A DNA stretch of 64,000 nt from Topomyia yanbarensis (Eukaryota > Arthropoda > Insecta > Diptera > Culicidae). The position numbers were made by a program, and so were the translations under genes. The stretch is from the NCBI RefSeq assembly GCF_030247195.1, contig NC_080672.1:311328127-311392126 (forward strand), read 5' to 3'. Of this stretch, positions 20,781 through 33,300 are shown piece by piece (within the stretch, counting starts at the first letter, position 1; each line of letters opens with the position of its first letter). A model generated the notes under the pieces. It worked only from the letters and a program-made list of their open reading frames with translations, was not told the DNA's origin and searched no databases.

Positions 20781-21340
20781 ACCAGTCAGTCGTCGTCGTC
20801 GTCGTCTAGCCAAACGAACGAGATCGAATTGATTGATCACGTGTATTCCGCCGGCTAAGAACACGACTTAAATGTTGTCTATTAATAGTCGCAACTATCG
20901 CAACCATAAAAGGGGGTACATGCTGGTGCACCTTCCATCCGAGTTGGGGTGCATGCTTTGCAATGAACTGCACTGCTGCCGCACAAGTCACCGAGCAGCA
21001 CATCCATTGATGCCTATGTTGGTCGCCATCAGGTGGTTCATGCAGGCAACAGAGCAGCAGCAGGTGGCACCGCGAGGCTGCGAGAGCACAAATTTTATAA
21101 CAATGCAAGAATTCCGGGGCTACAGAGGCCGTGGCCGGAGCTGTGAGAAAATCTGTCTACCGGTGACCTTGCGAAACACGTGAACTTTTCAACGGACTGC
21201 GCATACGGATGGAACAGTCGGATGGTGAAACGGCACCGTTGGCAAATTGTGTCAATTGATTCGTGTTAACGGAAAAGTTTGTAGCCGTGTTGCAAAACAT
21301 AAGATCAGTTTGATGGTGAATGTCTGAATCTACAGTCACG
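20781..21340. other. Less AT-rich region with overlapping ORFs and a GTC microsatellite
   Basis: A GTC trinucleotide run lies at about 20,788-20,808. A 103-codon plus-strand frame (20872-21183) and a 100-codon minus-strand frame (20806-21108) overlap on opposite strands, so at most one is real. Neither shows a domain I know. This may be an untranslated or regulatory region of a host gene. Confidence 0.25.
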
Positions 21341-21639
21341 AATCATCAATGCATTAAATATTTATTTATCTATTTATAATTATTCTAATTTCAATTTTTT
21401 CCATGAATGTGCGCACTCTAATAAAATTGAAAATATAATTTCAATCATTTCATCATCGGTTGTTCTGTCGTGACACACTAGAAACAGACGCATCTTGCGA
21501 TCGTTTACAAACTATAACAGAATCGCTTGCGAAAAAGCCTCTTGTTCTGGAAATTGAAGGCCAGCTGCTTTGAGTCAATATCGTAATTGTGACGGAAAAA
21601 GGAAAACAAGAACCAATTTATATCCTTAGCAAACTAGTA

Positions 21640-21735
21640 ATGGGCGAGTGAATAGCGAATCGACCAAAAGAATCGACTCTAGAAAAAGAGTGAATGAACA
21701 ACGATTTTCTAAAAAGTCGCGATTCTTTGAAAAAA
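21640..21735. repeat. GGGCGAGTGAAT repeat arm
   Basis: ATGGGCGAGTGAATAGCGAA followed by AAAAGAATCGACTC is in inverted orientation to about 47,395-47,456 (GATTCATTCGCCCAT). It is a shared dispersed element end. No duplication was established. Confidence 0.5.
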
Positions 21736-21792
21736 AACTGTGGTTAAGAAATTTAGAGGAATGTATAATAGGACATTACAAAAAAGCACTCA

Positions 21793-24233
21793 GTTTTGAA
21801 ATCTCAAATGCTCCCCCCTTTCATATTGTGACAAATGTCAAATAAACTCAGATGCCAAATTTCACATCAGTTGGACAACTTTAGACTCCGCCGACTTCGC
21901 TTGAAGTTTTTGACATTGTAGTGTAGAATGGGTGCTATGTTATTGCAGAGGTCCGTTAACGACTGTCATTTCGTCTGTTACCGTGAATCAGTTGTATTAG
22001 TCACGGCGTCCTTTATGTTTTCGCGTGTTATTCTGCGAAAACGCATTGTCTTCGTCCTCAGCACAGTACATTTAATCGAAGTAAAAAATGTCCAGTGAGT
22101 ATTTTCTTCCATAAAATTTAATGCTTAACGCGATAGTTGTGTTGGTTTTTCGGTATTTTTGCTTTTTGAAAAAATACGGACATCAACACAAAACATACGC
22201 TTGGGGGTCAGACATTTGGGGGCACTATAAGTCTCTACTGATTGTCTCACAGCTAAACAACCACGTGAGCCGGAATGAACAACTTCAATTCCACACGCTT
22301 GCAACGAGGAGGACACCGAAAAAGTCATTCGCAAGTCGAAGCCTTACGCAGCTGTCGAAAAAAAGTTTTTTTTTCAGCATTTCGTTTCACAGTTTCATGA
22401 TTTTTCACATCATTAGCCACATCTCTTTGTCCTACCTGAATGAAGTCAATTTAATTTATGAATAATCTGCAGTATTAATACTCTTTAAATAAAAGTTGAA
22501 ATGGTGATTTTCTAATCGTATACATTGTTTAAGTTAACCTTGAATATCGTACCCCCAGTTTTTCAAAACATCGTGAAAACGGTACCTTCGCCATATTGGA
22601 TTTAGCTTGAAAAATATTTAGCCAGGCATAAAACCGTTATTGCCAAAACGGAAAAAATTCGGAAACATCAGATTTTTTACATTAAATCATTAAATAGCAC
22701 ATAACAGCTCCGTTTAGCAAAAAAATTATTTTTTTATATAGGGGAACCCGGGGCTATTTGTACCTACTTTAGTAAATCGCCCTTTTCGGTGGATAGATGT
22801 GAAAAAAATTACCAATCAAAGGTCCTAATTGTTAGTTTGAAACCTCGGCTACATTTTGGTGCCATAAAAGGAGTTCATTTGCACCACTCAATAGCAGCGC
22901 TAGGAGACGATTTGCGAACATCTACGTTTTTCCATCCTTTTTCAATGTAGGGGTAATTCCGGCCTCCCAAACGGGGTAATTCAGACCGTCATTTTTCTTC
23001 AATTTTTTTTACACTGAAGTTATGTTTACCTATGAAATATTTATAAGAGACACTCCTTAAGAAGCAAAAAGGAAACAAATTGCTTTGCAAAAACTTAATC
23101 TGGTAAGTCATAGCCCATGTATTTTCTTTGCTGTGGTGTGTGCAACGGTGTGCTCAGCCGCAAGCCGCTGAACGGTGATTGACGGAATAGGAGGTCCAAA
23201 TAGCCCCGTACGCTCATTTTGCACAACAAAAGTGGTGAGAGTCTCGGAAATATCTCTGTTTTCACCCAAAAAAAATCATTTCATAAAATAGGAGCCTCAA
23301 GCTTTCCAAAATTCTTACTATTTATTTGTTTCCAGTTTTATTTGTTGATTTAATCACCGTTTTTCCATTATAATGATTTTTGTTTTGAGAAAAGCAAAAA
23401 AACGAAACACATTGCATCTCCTTTCTACAAATAACAAAGAATCAAATTAAGCTCTCAAAATTAATGTTTCAGAATAGCGGTTCCATGAATATGTACGATA
23501 GTCAGAAAGTCTTGCTATTTTCTGAGAAATCGAGGGGGTCCGAATTACCCCCACTGTCTTAATAGCCCCGGGTCCCCCTACTATTTTAAATGTGAAAAAT
23601 GTTCAGAATCACATGATAAATGCTTCACCTCAGAAAAAAATGCGGAAAGTTGGGGTATTGAAGCATTTGATTTAAAAAATTGATTTCTAGCCTAAATGTC
23701 AAAAAATCTGATGTTTCCGTATTTTACCGGCAACGAATCTATTTCCATATTGTTCCTGCGAATGTTCCACGTTCAATAAGATACTTTTAATAAAAATGTA
23801 CGAAAAAATATTAAATTGTATATGAATGACAAAATGCCCTAGAACCCCAACTTCTCATATTTTGACGAAGTCGTAAAGGTCCTGTTCGATTTCTGAGATT
23901 TTTTTACATCAGAAAAACAGCAAAAAATGCATGATTTGCAGCATAGAGCAGAATGGTTATTAAGAAAAAGGCATTTTTGAAACAAAGAGCCCCAAAACTC
24001 CAACTACTCTATTTTTTGGGAAACGAAGATACTTTCATTACAATGCTAAGAATTTTTCTTTAAGAAATGGTATAAATTATAATTTTCCTAGTACTGCTTC
24101 AAAAGTTATAGCATTTAATAGATTTTTTCCTCACATTTTCCCATAGTACCAAATCAAAATCTTCAAGCGAAGTATCTGAGTTTACTTTGACATTTGTCAC
24201 AATGTGAAAGGGGGAAGTCCCTCGAGATTCAAA
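21793..24233. mobile_element. Inverted-repeat element with nested GGGG insert
   Basis: The left arm (21,793-21,914) contains CCCCTTTCATATTGTGACAA. The right arm (about 24,148-24,233) holds its complement, TTGTCACAATGTGAAAGGGG, together with CTTCAAGCGAAG matching CTTCGCTTGAAG. A second inner pair is CGGAAACATCAGATTTTTT (about 22,660) with AAAAAATCTGATGTTTCCG (about 23,703). A TA-flanked GGGG element is nested at 22,741. No transposase was seen. Confidence 0.7.
22741..23578. mobile_element. TA-flanked GGGG-terminated element, copy 1
   Basis: Starts TA then GGGGAACCCGGGGCTATTTG and ends AATAGCCCCGGGTCCCCC then TA. About 838 bp. The interior repeats words of the form GGGGTAATTC and its complement GAATTACCCC (near 22,950, 22,975 and 23,540) and AATAGCCCCG. 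No coding frame. Its termini are close to those of the 50.9-kb copy. Confidence 0.72.
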
Positions 24234-24534
24234 AAAAAAATTTGCGATGCCCTGACTATAACATTTAGAACGGAATATTTTTTGCAAACGTTATAATTGT
24301 GCACGCTGACGCAGTGTGAAATCTCAAATTCAGTTGCCTATTTCTGCATCCATTTACCGACTCCAGCAGCCAGTTTCAACGCCTCCCTTATTCATTCTCT
24401 TCCAATCCAACTGAAGTTTCACGTAGAATCAAATAACATCAGTTTAGAGGAAATATAAATTCAACATCAAAAGCATTCATTTATTATATGTGGAACAATT
24501 GAAGACATATAGTGGTATCTTCTACATTTTTGAG

Positions 24535-24747
24535 CAGCAGCTCTCAACCTTTTTCGTTGCACGGGTCTCTTCGAAATTACCAACACCGTTTACGATTTTT
24601 AATGTAATCAATATACTATTTTCTGTCTGTTACTAAAAAATGCTGAAATTCCAATATCCATCCGGAAACGGTATTCGTCTTGGCGGATCCCAAGCAATTA
24701 CATCACATACGTCTAGTCGTCCGCGGACCCCAGGTTGCGAATCGCTG
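24535..24747. mobile_element. hAT-type MITE, CTCTCAACCT ends
   Basis: 213 bp from CAGCAGCTCTCAACCTTTTT to CAGGTTGCGAATCGCTG. Complementing the right end gives CAGCGATTCGCAACCTG, the TIR partner of the left. The 8-bp flanks TTTTTGAG and TCTTAGAT agree at only five positions, so the insertion is old. Confidence 0.65.
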
Positions 24748-26806
24748 TCTTAGATCATAAGTGAACTGCGTAATCTATGCCTGGTGCATTTTCGCTCGAT
24801 AATCCTAGTCAGAACCAGCATAGAAAAAATTCTGTTTGCAACTGAAATTGAATGTATACCGAAAATAACTGAATGAATGTGCTGAACCTAACGAATAAAG
24901 AACGAGTCAAGCCACTGAAACATTCCCTTCAGCACGGCGCGCATGAATCATATTCCGTTACTCTTTTAAGCTCACCCGGGGATGTCAATATTTCTAAGCT
25001 TTGGTCATTATGAATCTAACAATATTCTAGCAAATTAAGTGAGTTAACTGGGTAGCTTAAAAATTACAATTGAGGTTTTATGATAGTTTTATAGCCACTC
25101 ATAAAACTTAGATCGAACTTGTAGCAATTATTACTTGGGTATTGTGGCCATGTTTGCTTATCATGCTAATTGAACATCTATACATCTTTCCCGAACCATC
25201 TCACTATAATACCGACAAGCCAAATCCAACCAAAACTGCACCGCACACCCGTGACATCTTACGAAACACAATGAGTGTTGATCCAACCATTCTTTATCGT
25301 CTTGATTGACAATGTCACTCGACAAGAAAATTTTGCATTTTATACTTTGTTGGAATCCCTCACCAACGTTTTCGTAAAATTATTCTTTAACATATCCTTT
25401 TTCTAGACTACCTTTTCTTTTCATCCAGAGCAAAAGTCAAAAATTTGATACACTAGAGCTGTCAATTAAGCAAGCAATCACAGAAGAAAATACTGCTCCT
25501 GCTACGGAATGTAAATAACTCAGAAGTATACTTTATATTCCCGCTCCTTTACGTCCATTTGAAAGCTGAGAAAATTTCCTACTAAATAAAGCCCTCAAAT
25601 ATTTCAGCTAATGGAATGATGTATCCTTTTAGTGCTCAAGTTATGTTATGTTTTTGATGTGGGTGTTGCTAATTTTCTCAAAATAATAAATTATAAACAT
25701 TACAATTATTTTGAAAAAGTTGAATTCCATAAATTGTTCTTCAATGTCATATTCTTATCTCTTCTCATTTCTGAACTTTTTCAGTAGTCGACTTATAAAT
25801 GCTTAAAAGATGGTACTTTTTCTCTTATTTGCTTAGTGGATACGTCCTACAGGATCTTCATTGGGCCATTGTTCGGCGTCCTACGTATCCGAGTCAGTTA
25901 AAGAATGTTCAGTGCATCTACTTCGTAAAGAATTATAGGCTCTGCTCTTTTCAAAGCGGTGCAAAGTACTGACTACAGTGAAGATCCTATATTATTAGTC
26001 CCCTTGTTTATCCACCTCCGAATTTTTCTACAACAGATTTGTTAGCTTTTTGACCCGATTTTGCCAGCCACATTTAAGACAACGTCTTCTGATTTAATTC
26101 TCTTATGTTACATGATGGAATTAAAGCGAAAGTCTTTTGCTTAAGGTGGGCGTCTGTTGTAGAGAAAAAAAATAATCGAAATCTTTTTTTATCCGCTCAA
26201 TTGTTAGTATTGAACCTTCAAAAAGGTCTCCCGCAATCTTGGTGGCTACGTTGAACTTCTTTTGTTTTAAACAGCCATGCATTCTACGCGCGTACTTTCT
26301 ATAACACGCAGATTTCAATCTATCGGCAACAATTTTCGCACAAACTGAAAGCGGTAAAAATACAGTGTAAACAATACACTCTAAACTACTTTTACCCAAA
26401 TTTTATAGAGAAAATACGCAAAGGGTCATTTTCTACAGATTTTTTTTTGTGATTCAAATTGATTTAATAGCGTTTGTTCTAGACCCGCATTTTTCATATT
26501 GGTGAACACGATAACTCAAAAACTAATCAACGAATTGACTCTATTTTTTATGAGTATGCCCAATATGTGTAGCATGTCGATGAACCACAGAAAATTGAAT
26601 AAAAAAATTTTCTCCATAATATTTTGAAGAAAAATGAACGAATTTTGCAGAAAAATATAAGATTTTTACGTTTTCATGTAGCCAAACTCGAACTTTTTTC
26701 TATTTTTTGTGGTTCATCGACTAACTACAAATGTCTAAGCTTTATAAAACTTATTGAATTTGCCGTATCAGACAATTTTATCAAGAGTTATCGTGTTCAC
26801 CGCGGG
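24748..26806. other. Unassigned AT-rich DNA with one unexplained ORF
   Basis: The main open frame is on the minus strand at 26,121-26,399 (92 codons, beginning MGKSSLECIVYTVFLPLSVC). Its composition is more protein-like than the surrounding frames, but I recognise no family and no flanking exon. The rest shows no element ends. Confidence 0.25.
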
Positions 26807-28825
26807 GCACAGTGGGGCGAAACAGAAAAAAGACGGTCAAAAGTATTTCCTGAGTTTCACAGATGTTTTCATGCTTCAATGTCTTCAGGAAAGTTTCCTA
26901 GGACTACACCCCACATCTTTTAGGATAAGCACCTTAATTTTTCTTAAGGTGCAAGCGTCACTTAAAAAAAAAAATTTAGCTCGACGACCAAAAAAATTTT
27001 TTTTGTGCGGAATCTTGTAAAGCAATTTATTTCAAACAACTTTGATGAACATATCTGCCATCTATATATTTTTCCTTAAGAGATATGTACGTTGCACCTT
27101 AAAATCAATTTTTTAACTTTCTCTTCTACAACTTAATTTTTTCTACATTCATATATTCTAGAAAGTTTTAGATACCGTCAAAACACACAACTTTTCTGAA
27201 TACTCCAATGATGTATGACATGTGTATCGGGATTTGAATCGATTTTTCTTTAAAAAATACTCTTTTTCATTACAAAATTTTTCAAAATTGTGAAACTTTG
27301 TGAACCAAAACTCATCATGATTAGATTCGTCATGTTATGTAGTATATGTAAGCGAAGTATAACAATCCGGACTTTTCGAGTTTTTTTGTTTTCCTGCATT
27401 TTTATACTGTATAATGTATGGATATTTCGCAGTATCTATAGAACGGGTGTTAGTAAATCAACACGTCATAATACAGAATCCTAAACTCAATGCAAAATAT
27501 ATCTTCTATTATCAACAATCAACATGTAAAAACAATGAAAGTGTATGAAGCACTAATTATACATTAGAAGGACGCCCAAATTGCTTTTTACGCGGGTACA
27601 TTACACGCTTAACAGCAATCCAATTATTGATAGCATTAGTAATATGAATATTTTATTGTGAATTATTGAAAATAAAAGAAAACACACGTTGAAGCAAATA
27701 TCATTCTGAATCACTCTCAGAGCTTGCCTTTTGTGGATTTTTGAGTAACTGGATTTTCTGGAACGAAGAATGAGAGGGATAATACCAAAATTATATAATC
27801 TTTCCAAAATTAATAGTTTTGGTCATCTTTTTCTGTATATATAAAAGTCAATGTTTGTATGTATGTGATTTAAGGACTCCCGAAAGGCTTAGCCGATTGC
27901 CCTAAAAATTTATACGTAGTAGACATTTGTTATGGAGCGTGTTTGTGTGCTATTGGTTGGGGATTATCTGCCATGGCGCTTCGGAACAAATTGTGTTTTA
28001 CTCCTATTTCGTTGAAAGTCGCAGCAACATTCGGCGGGTATTGGCAAGTTCAATATAAAATACTTCTAATGTATAATAAGTGCTTCATTCACTTTCATTG
28101 TTTTTACATGTTGATTGTTGATAATAGAAGATATATTTTGCATTGAGTTTAGTATTCTGTATTATGACGTGTTGATTTACTAACGCCCGTTCTATACATA
28201 CTGCGAAATATCCATACATTATACAGTATAAAAATGCAGGAAAACCAAAAAACCCGAAAAGTCCGGATTGTTATACTTCGCTTACAGATACTACATAACA
28301 TGACAAATTCAATCATGGTGAGTTTTGGTTCACAAAGTTTCACAATTTTGAGAAATTTCGTAATGAAAAAGAGTATTTTTTAAAGAAAAATCGATTTAAA
28401 TCCCGATACACATATCATACATCATTGGAGTCTTCAGAAAAGTTGTGTGTTTTGACGGTATCTAAAACTTTCTAGAATATACGAATGTAGAAAAAATTAA
28501 GTTGTAGAAGAGAAAGTTGAAAAATTGATTTCAAGGTGCAACGTACATATCTCTTAAGGAAAAAAATATAGATGGCAGATATATTCATCAAAGTTGTTTA
28601 AAATAAATTGCTCTACAAGATTCCGCGCAAAAAAAATTTTTTTGGTCGTCAAGCTAAAATTTTTTTTTAAGTCACGCTTGCACCTTAATAAAAATTAAGG
28701 TGCTTGTCCTAAAAGATGTGGGATGTAGTCCTAGGAAAGATTCCTGAAGACATTGAAGCATGAAAACATCTGTGAAACTCAGGAAAGTCTTTTGACCGTC
28801 TTTTTTCTGTTTCGCCCCACTGTGC
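26807..28825. mobile_element. Fold-back element with arms of about 764 bp
   Basis: The left arm (26,807-27,570) and right arm (28,063-28,825) are near-perfect inverted copies separated by a 492-bp core. The outer ends read GCACAGTGGGGCGAAACAG and its complement. Mirrored frames at 27,290-27,484 and 28,149-28,343 encode almost the same 64 residues, which confirms the inversion. The flanks (GCGGGGC, GCGGCGC) give no clean duplication. No transposase frame is present, so it is probably moved in trans. The core ORFs are unremarkable. Confidence 0.88.
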
Positions 28826-31800
28826 GGCGCTCCTCGACGTGGAAATAGTTGGACGTCTACTCTTGGAACGCTCGTATGTGTGGCTGTGTGTGACTGAAAA
28901 TATTTTTTTTGTACACAATGAATGTAACATTACACAAAAGATTCATTGTTACCTTGCCTTCAAAATCGTAAAATAAAATAACTTTCATTTTGAGCACTTT
29001 ACACCAGACGAGCCCCTTAAGTGTGTAAACAATTCAAAATGTCGATGTTCTTAAAGAGAATAAAAAGTTTCAATTTTCTTTTAAACTGATGCGATAATAG
29101 ATCGATTCCGAAGAGTTGTTTGGGTTTTTTTTATCATACTTTAGATAGTCCCAATCAATATGAAACAAATATGTTCAGATTTTGTCAGTCTTTAATACAT
29201 AATGGGGTTGACAAAATCGGTCATTATAATCATTCTAAAAATTATAGAGAAGATCACAGATTTTTAAATTTTGTTCTTACAGCAATTATAGCTAGCATCT
29301 ACAGGAAATTATAATAAAAAATTTTGCAAAAAAATTGCTGAAAATTTTTCAACACTAGTAGTTAGATATGTTGTGCCATGAAACAAGATATTCGCCCTAA
29401 AACAATCTTAAAAGTTATAAGAATAGAATAGTATTTCTAAGAAACACTAATAAACACCCTAAACTGTGATTTTAAATTCCTTGTGAAATGATAGCATTTC
29501 TTCAGCAAACTTTTCTTAAATTTATCGTCCTACAACTTCACTGAAAGTAGTATGGCTCTATCTAGAATGATCAAAAAGTTAATCTTTTTATCTCTGCAAA
29601 ATTAGAACAACCCTAACTGTTGTTTTAACAAAAAGAAAGGGCTCACAAACTTCAGTTTTGGTAAAAACTTGACCACTGTGCATCCGTTAAGTAGACGAGA
29701 CATGCTGGCGAGTGCCGCATTATGGCCGTAATTTAGTCTGGCAGAATTAAGGAAGGAAGCGATAAGAATGGATCAGATCGAAAGTTGAGACCACGTTTGT
29801 CGAAATCTAACAGCCGTCGAAGATCAGAGTATGTAGTCAAATTAACGTTGGGCAGTTTTATTTTTGCATTTTGCACAAACAGCTGCATATACGATCGTAG
29901 GACGAACCAAGATACAATACAGTGCCTTTAAGCAGTGTACATTTACAAAATATATTTAGAAGCTTTGGGAATGTTAAAATTCAATTTTAAATCTTGTTAT
30001 TTCTCAATTTGAAGTTAAATTTGCGAAATACTACAATCATACATGATGTTTACGTGTGAAAGAAACATTTAGCAGCATCCTTTAGACTGTGCACCAATTT
30101 ATGTTTCCAATGAAAATTGGAACAATTTAGCATCTGTGGGTGTATTAATAAGGTGTAACAGTTTATAGTCATCGGCAAATGATAGTTTCATACATTTTAC
30201 CGAGAGGTGTACCCTGATGAACGCCACAGCTAGCAGCAAATTGAGAGGTCGCACAGTTTCCAATTTTTACGACCATTTCGCGTTAGGATAGATATGAGTG
30301 AAGTCAAAACAGTTCGTTCAGTACAACGGAAGTTGTTTACGTTCAAAAACTAACGCAGTAGCCACAACCGATATTTTGAAACGGGCCCCCTTTATTGAAA
30401 GCTGAAATGTGTTCTACATTAAAATACGCTAAAGTAAATGCTTGTTAAAAATGGTGAGAACCCTTAATTTAAACAAAACAAAAGAGAGCGATCAATATGT
30501 ATGACGACGACAAAATCGAAGAAACGTCTACACGATCTAGCACCACGTACTAATTCAGTACAACACATGCACTTCTGGTACCAGTAAACTAATCCTAAAA
30601 CAAATTAAAACAATTTGAGGGGTTTTGTGGATTATATCATGAATAGGTCTTGTGGCGCTCAAAAATGAAAAGATTGTATTGTTTCTTCAGTCTTAGGTCT
30701 TGAATCATTATCCTGTGGTAACGTAAACGTTTTCTGAAGACCTAATTCACGTTCAATACTCGGATAAAATAATATATCAGAAATATTAAATTAAGACATT
30801 TCTCCCCGGGTTCGGCTCCTCTACAAGATTCAATCTGTTTTAATAATCTACGTCAAACCACTCCCTTTTTACGATCGTTTAAAAAACGGATGCGGTTGCG
30901 GCGCGTAATTTGTTTTAACCAATGTTTTTGCAGACCTGTAGACATAATGTGTATGGTGCGTCGCGATTTCGTCCATCATGAGCTACGCATGGATCAAACG
31001 CCGCACGCAGTTTCGATTTTAGTACCTGCCGCATCATGCCGCAGACAAATCCCCTATGTTTTTGCACCTTCTCGTCTATCGACCAACAACAGACGATTAA
31101 ACTAAACCCGCTTCTATCTTGTTTATAATTATTCCATTTTGTTCGCAAAAAACAATATCGCTAATGCAACAAAAACTCCTAAACAGGAATATTTAGGATG
31201 TAGAGCCGATTTCCACCATATTCTCAACTTCACCCTACTCATTTTAACCTGTTGAGCGCATTGGCCTGAATGATATGACGCAAACTGCATCACTCTGTTC
31301 GAACCATTTACACATCTTACAATTTGACATCAATCTGATTCTTAGGAACAAAGTCATTTTATTTGATTAAACACGATGCCGATCGTTCAAAGGTGTCACC
31401 TTCTCTAATATTTATGTTTAAATAGGCAAACCACCCTAGTACATGTTGTAGGTACAATCAGTCGTTTATGGAAGCGCACAAAGATCAAACTCTCACACAC
31501 GAGCCCGTCATAGCAGGTTGGATGCGGGTGAGGGGTGGTTGGGGGTCTTAAGTCGTTATAACCTATGCGAAAACTTTGCTCGTTGGCTGCTGCTGCCGCT
31601 GCCACCGTTTCGTTGTTACATGACGATGATTATTTCCGGACGCAATTACAGCTGATCTCAAGATTTCACCTGCCGCCGGGAGTGAACTTTTTTTTTGCTT
31701 CACTCTTAACTTAATCAGGTTTGACAGCATCTGGATATGTACAGTGCGACGACTTCAGCTTCCAGCTCTGCTTTGATTGATTCGTGATTTCCTATTGCAC

Positions 31801-32127
31801 AGCAAGTGATCGAGGGCTTCCGATGATCGATCTTGAGTTATCGATAGTGATGTTCTACGGAAAATTCACATGAGTATAATGCAGTTGCGAAATTTGTAAC
31901 CCCGCTAAAGGTTAATTTAGTTTAATCATGTCATAATTTGTTTCAGTAATTTAATTGTTCATAAATTGCTTAATTTTCCGTCAAATTTCCTCCACCGGCA
32001 CGGATTGTGCAAACTGTTACAGGTTGCCTTTTCGTATAGTAATCAAGAAAAGAAACCTCTCTCAACCTCACAAACACCACTGTTACTGTGAAACACTCAA
32101 AATCTTTTGCCTATAACGGATAACATA
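28826..32127. other. Unassigned intergenic DNA
   Basis: About 3.3 kb with no recognised element ends. Overlapping opposite-strand frames at 30,890-31,148 and a minus-strand frame at 31,405-31,605 (CTG-rich) have no known domain. The less AT-rich stretch at 31.4-31.8 kb could be regulatory DNA. Confidence 0.35.
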
Positions 32128-32820
32128 AAGGGTGTTACGATCAAAAATTGATCAAACAAGAACGTGTGTAAATCTTTATTAAAAAATCAAATCATGTTTC
32201 GTTTGCAAGTTCAATTCATGCAGAATAAAGACCAAATATTCACTCAGACGTCATTTATAGCGAATGTGAATGAAGTTACCATGAAACTTTGCACAGCCTT
32301 CTTTGTCACTTTTCTCGCTGCAGAATGTCAGTTTGCCTTGCACTGTATCTCGATGACAACTGTCTCTTGCGGAACTTATCATTGAGCATCTGTTCGCCAC
32401 ATACCACTCCAAGGCATTTTTCCGTAATAGCGAGATGCTGAATATGGCCAAAATAGAACGGAACAATTTTGTTGCTTTAGAAAAAGCAACAAACGGACAC
32501 TCCTGTATATAAATTTCCTGGTTGATGGTCCCGGTTTTAATGTAAATGTCGCTCTTCAAACCACAGGAACAGATGATCTGCCACACAAGATATTTCTTTG
32601 TGTACTTCGACAGCTTAATATGTTTGAAATTCACTACCAGCTTTCCTCCGCAAAATGACGTTTAAAATTCCTGTTCAGGAAGCTATTTAAAATCTGCCTT
32701 GACGTAGGTTTCGTCATCCTGTACCACACAATCAAACTTCGATAACATTTTCGTGTACACCTTCTGCTATCGTTCTCTGGCCAACTTGTTTTGCTTATCG
32801 TCATGATTTGGAGTTACCAT
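32128..32820 (-). pseudogene. Decayed mariner-like (IS630-Tc1-mariner) transposase
   Basis: Read on the minus strand, pieces in more than one frame resemble mariner-type transposases: an upstream DDETYVKADF block, then KYLVWQIICSCGLKS and TGTINQEIYIQEC, then a WP(D)-x-AS-x-Y block and ALEWYVAN. An internal stop follows the first block, and at least one shift separates the later blocks. In the only frame that keeps the WP(D) block the catalytic Asp reads as Tyr. The left end AGGGTGTTACGATCAAAA looks like a terminal repeat, and no partner is found on the right. It is inactive, and its 5' part is missing or rearranged. Confidence 0.78.
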
Positions 32821-32827
32821 CATCTTA

Positions 32828-33300
32828 TAGGGAAAAGGGTATAATACGCCCCACCGGCGCAAAATGCCCCTTTTCGATTCCCAGGATTCCTGAATTTTCT
32901 AAAAAGTAAAAATGACTGATAACAGTATCGTTTAATGAAATCAACGTAATAAGTTAGTTTGGTATTTTTTAAAATGTTACAAAACAACAATATACACAAA
33001 AGTTTCAAAAGAGCTACTTTAATGTAAGCTCCCACCTTTTCCAATAGCATTACAACCAATTAGAAACAGTCGGATTCGATAGAACTATTTCAAGTAGCTT
33101 ACTAGAATACTATCTTAGTTTTTAACTTGGCTTAAAGCTATGTGTGTAGAATTATTCATGTATTCACAACAGCTCATCACCGGCCAAAACGCCCCACCCA
33201 TTGTTGTGGGTCATACTCACCGATTGCTGTGGGGCATACCGTCCTCTTGTTGTGGGGCATATTACACTTTCACCTGGGGCATTTTGCCCTGGGTGAATGA
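32828..33300. repeat. ATGCCCC word-repeat region
   Basis: Opens AGGGAAAAGGGTATAATACG and closes GGGGCATTTTGCCCTGGGTG. Between them the words GCCCCAC and GGGGCAT recur at least seven times, with TTGTTGTGGG repeats. The layout resembles the two GGGG elements at 22.7 and 50.9 kb, but the ends are less clear. Confidence 0.55.

Noticed and set aside
20806..21183. Opposed frames of about 100 codons as a gene
   Set aside because: They overlap on opposite strands, neither has a known domain, and the less AT-rich base composition explains both.
27290..28343. Pair of similar 64-residue frames on opposite strands as a duplicated gene
   Set aside because: They are mirror images within the arms of the fold-back element and arise from its symmetry.
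26807..28825. 7-bp duplication GCGGGGC / GCGGCGC for the fold-back element
   Set aside because: One mismatch and an unusual length; GC-rich similarity could be chance, so no duplication is claimed.
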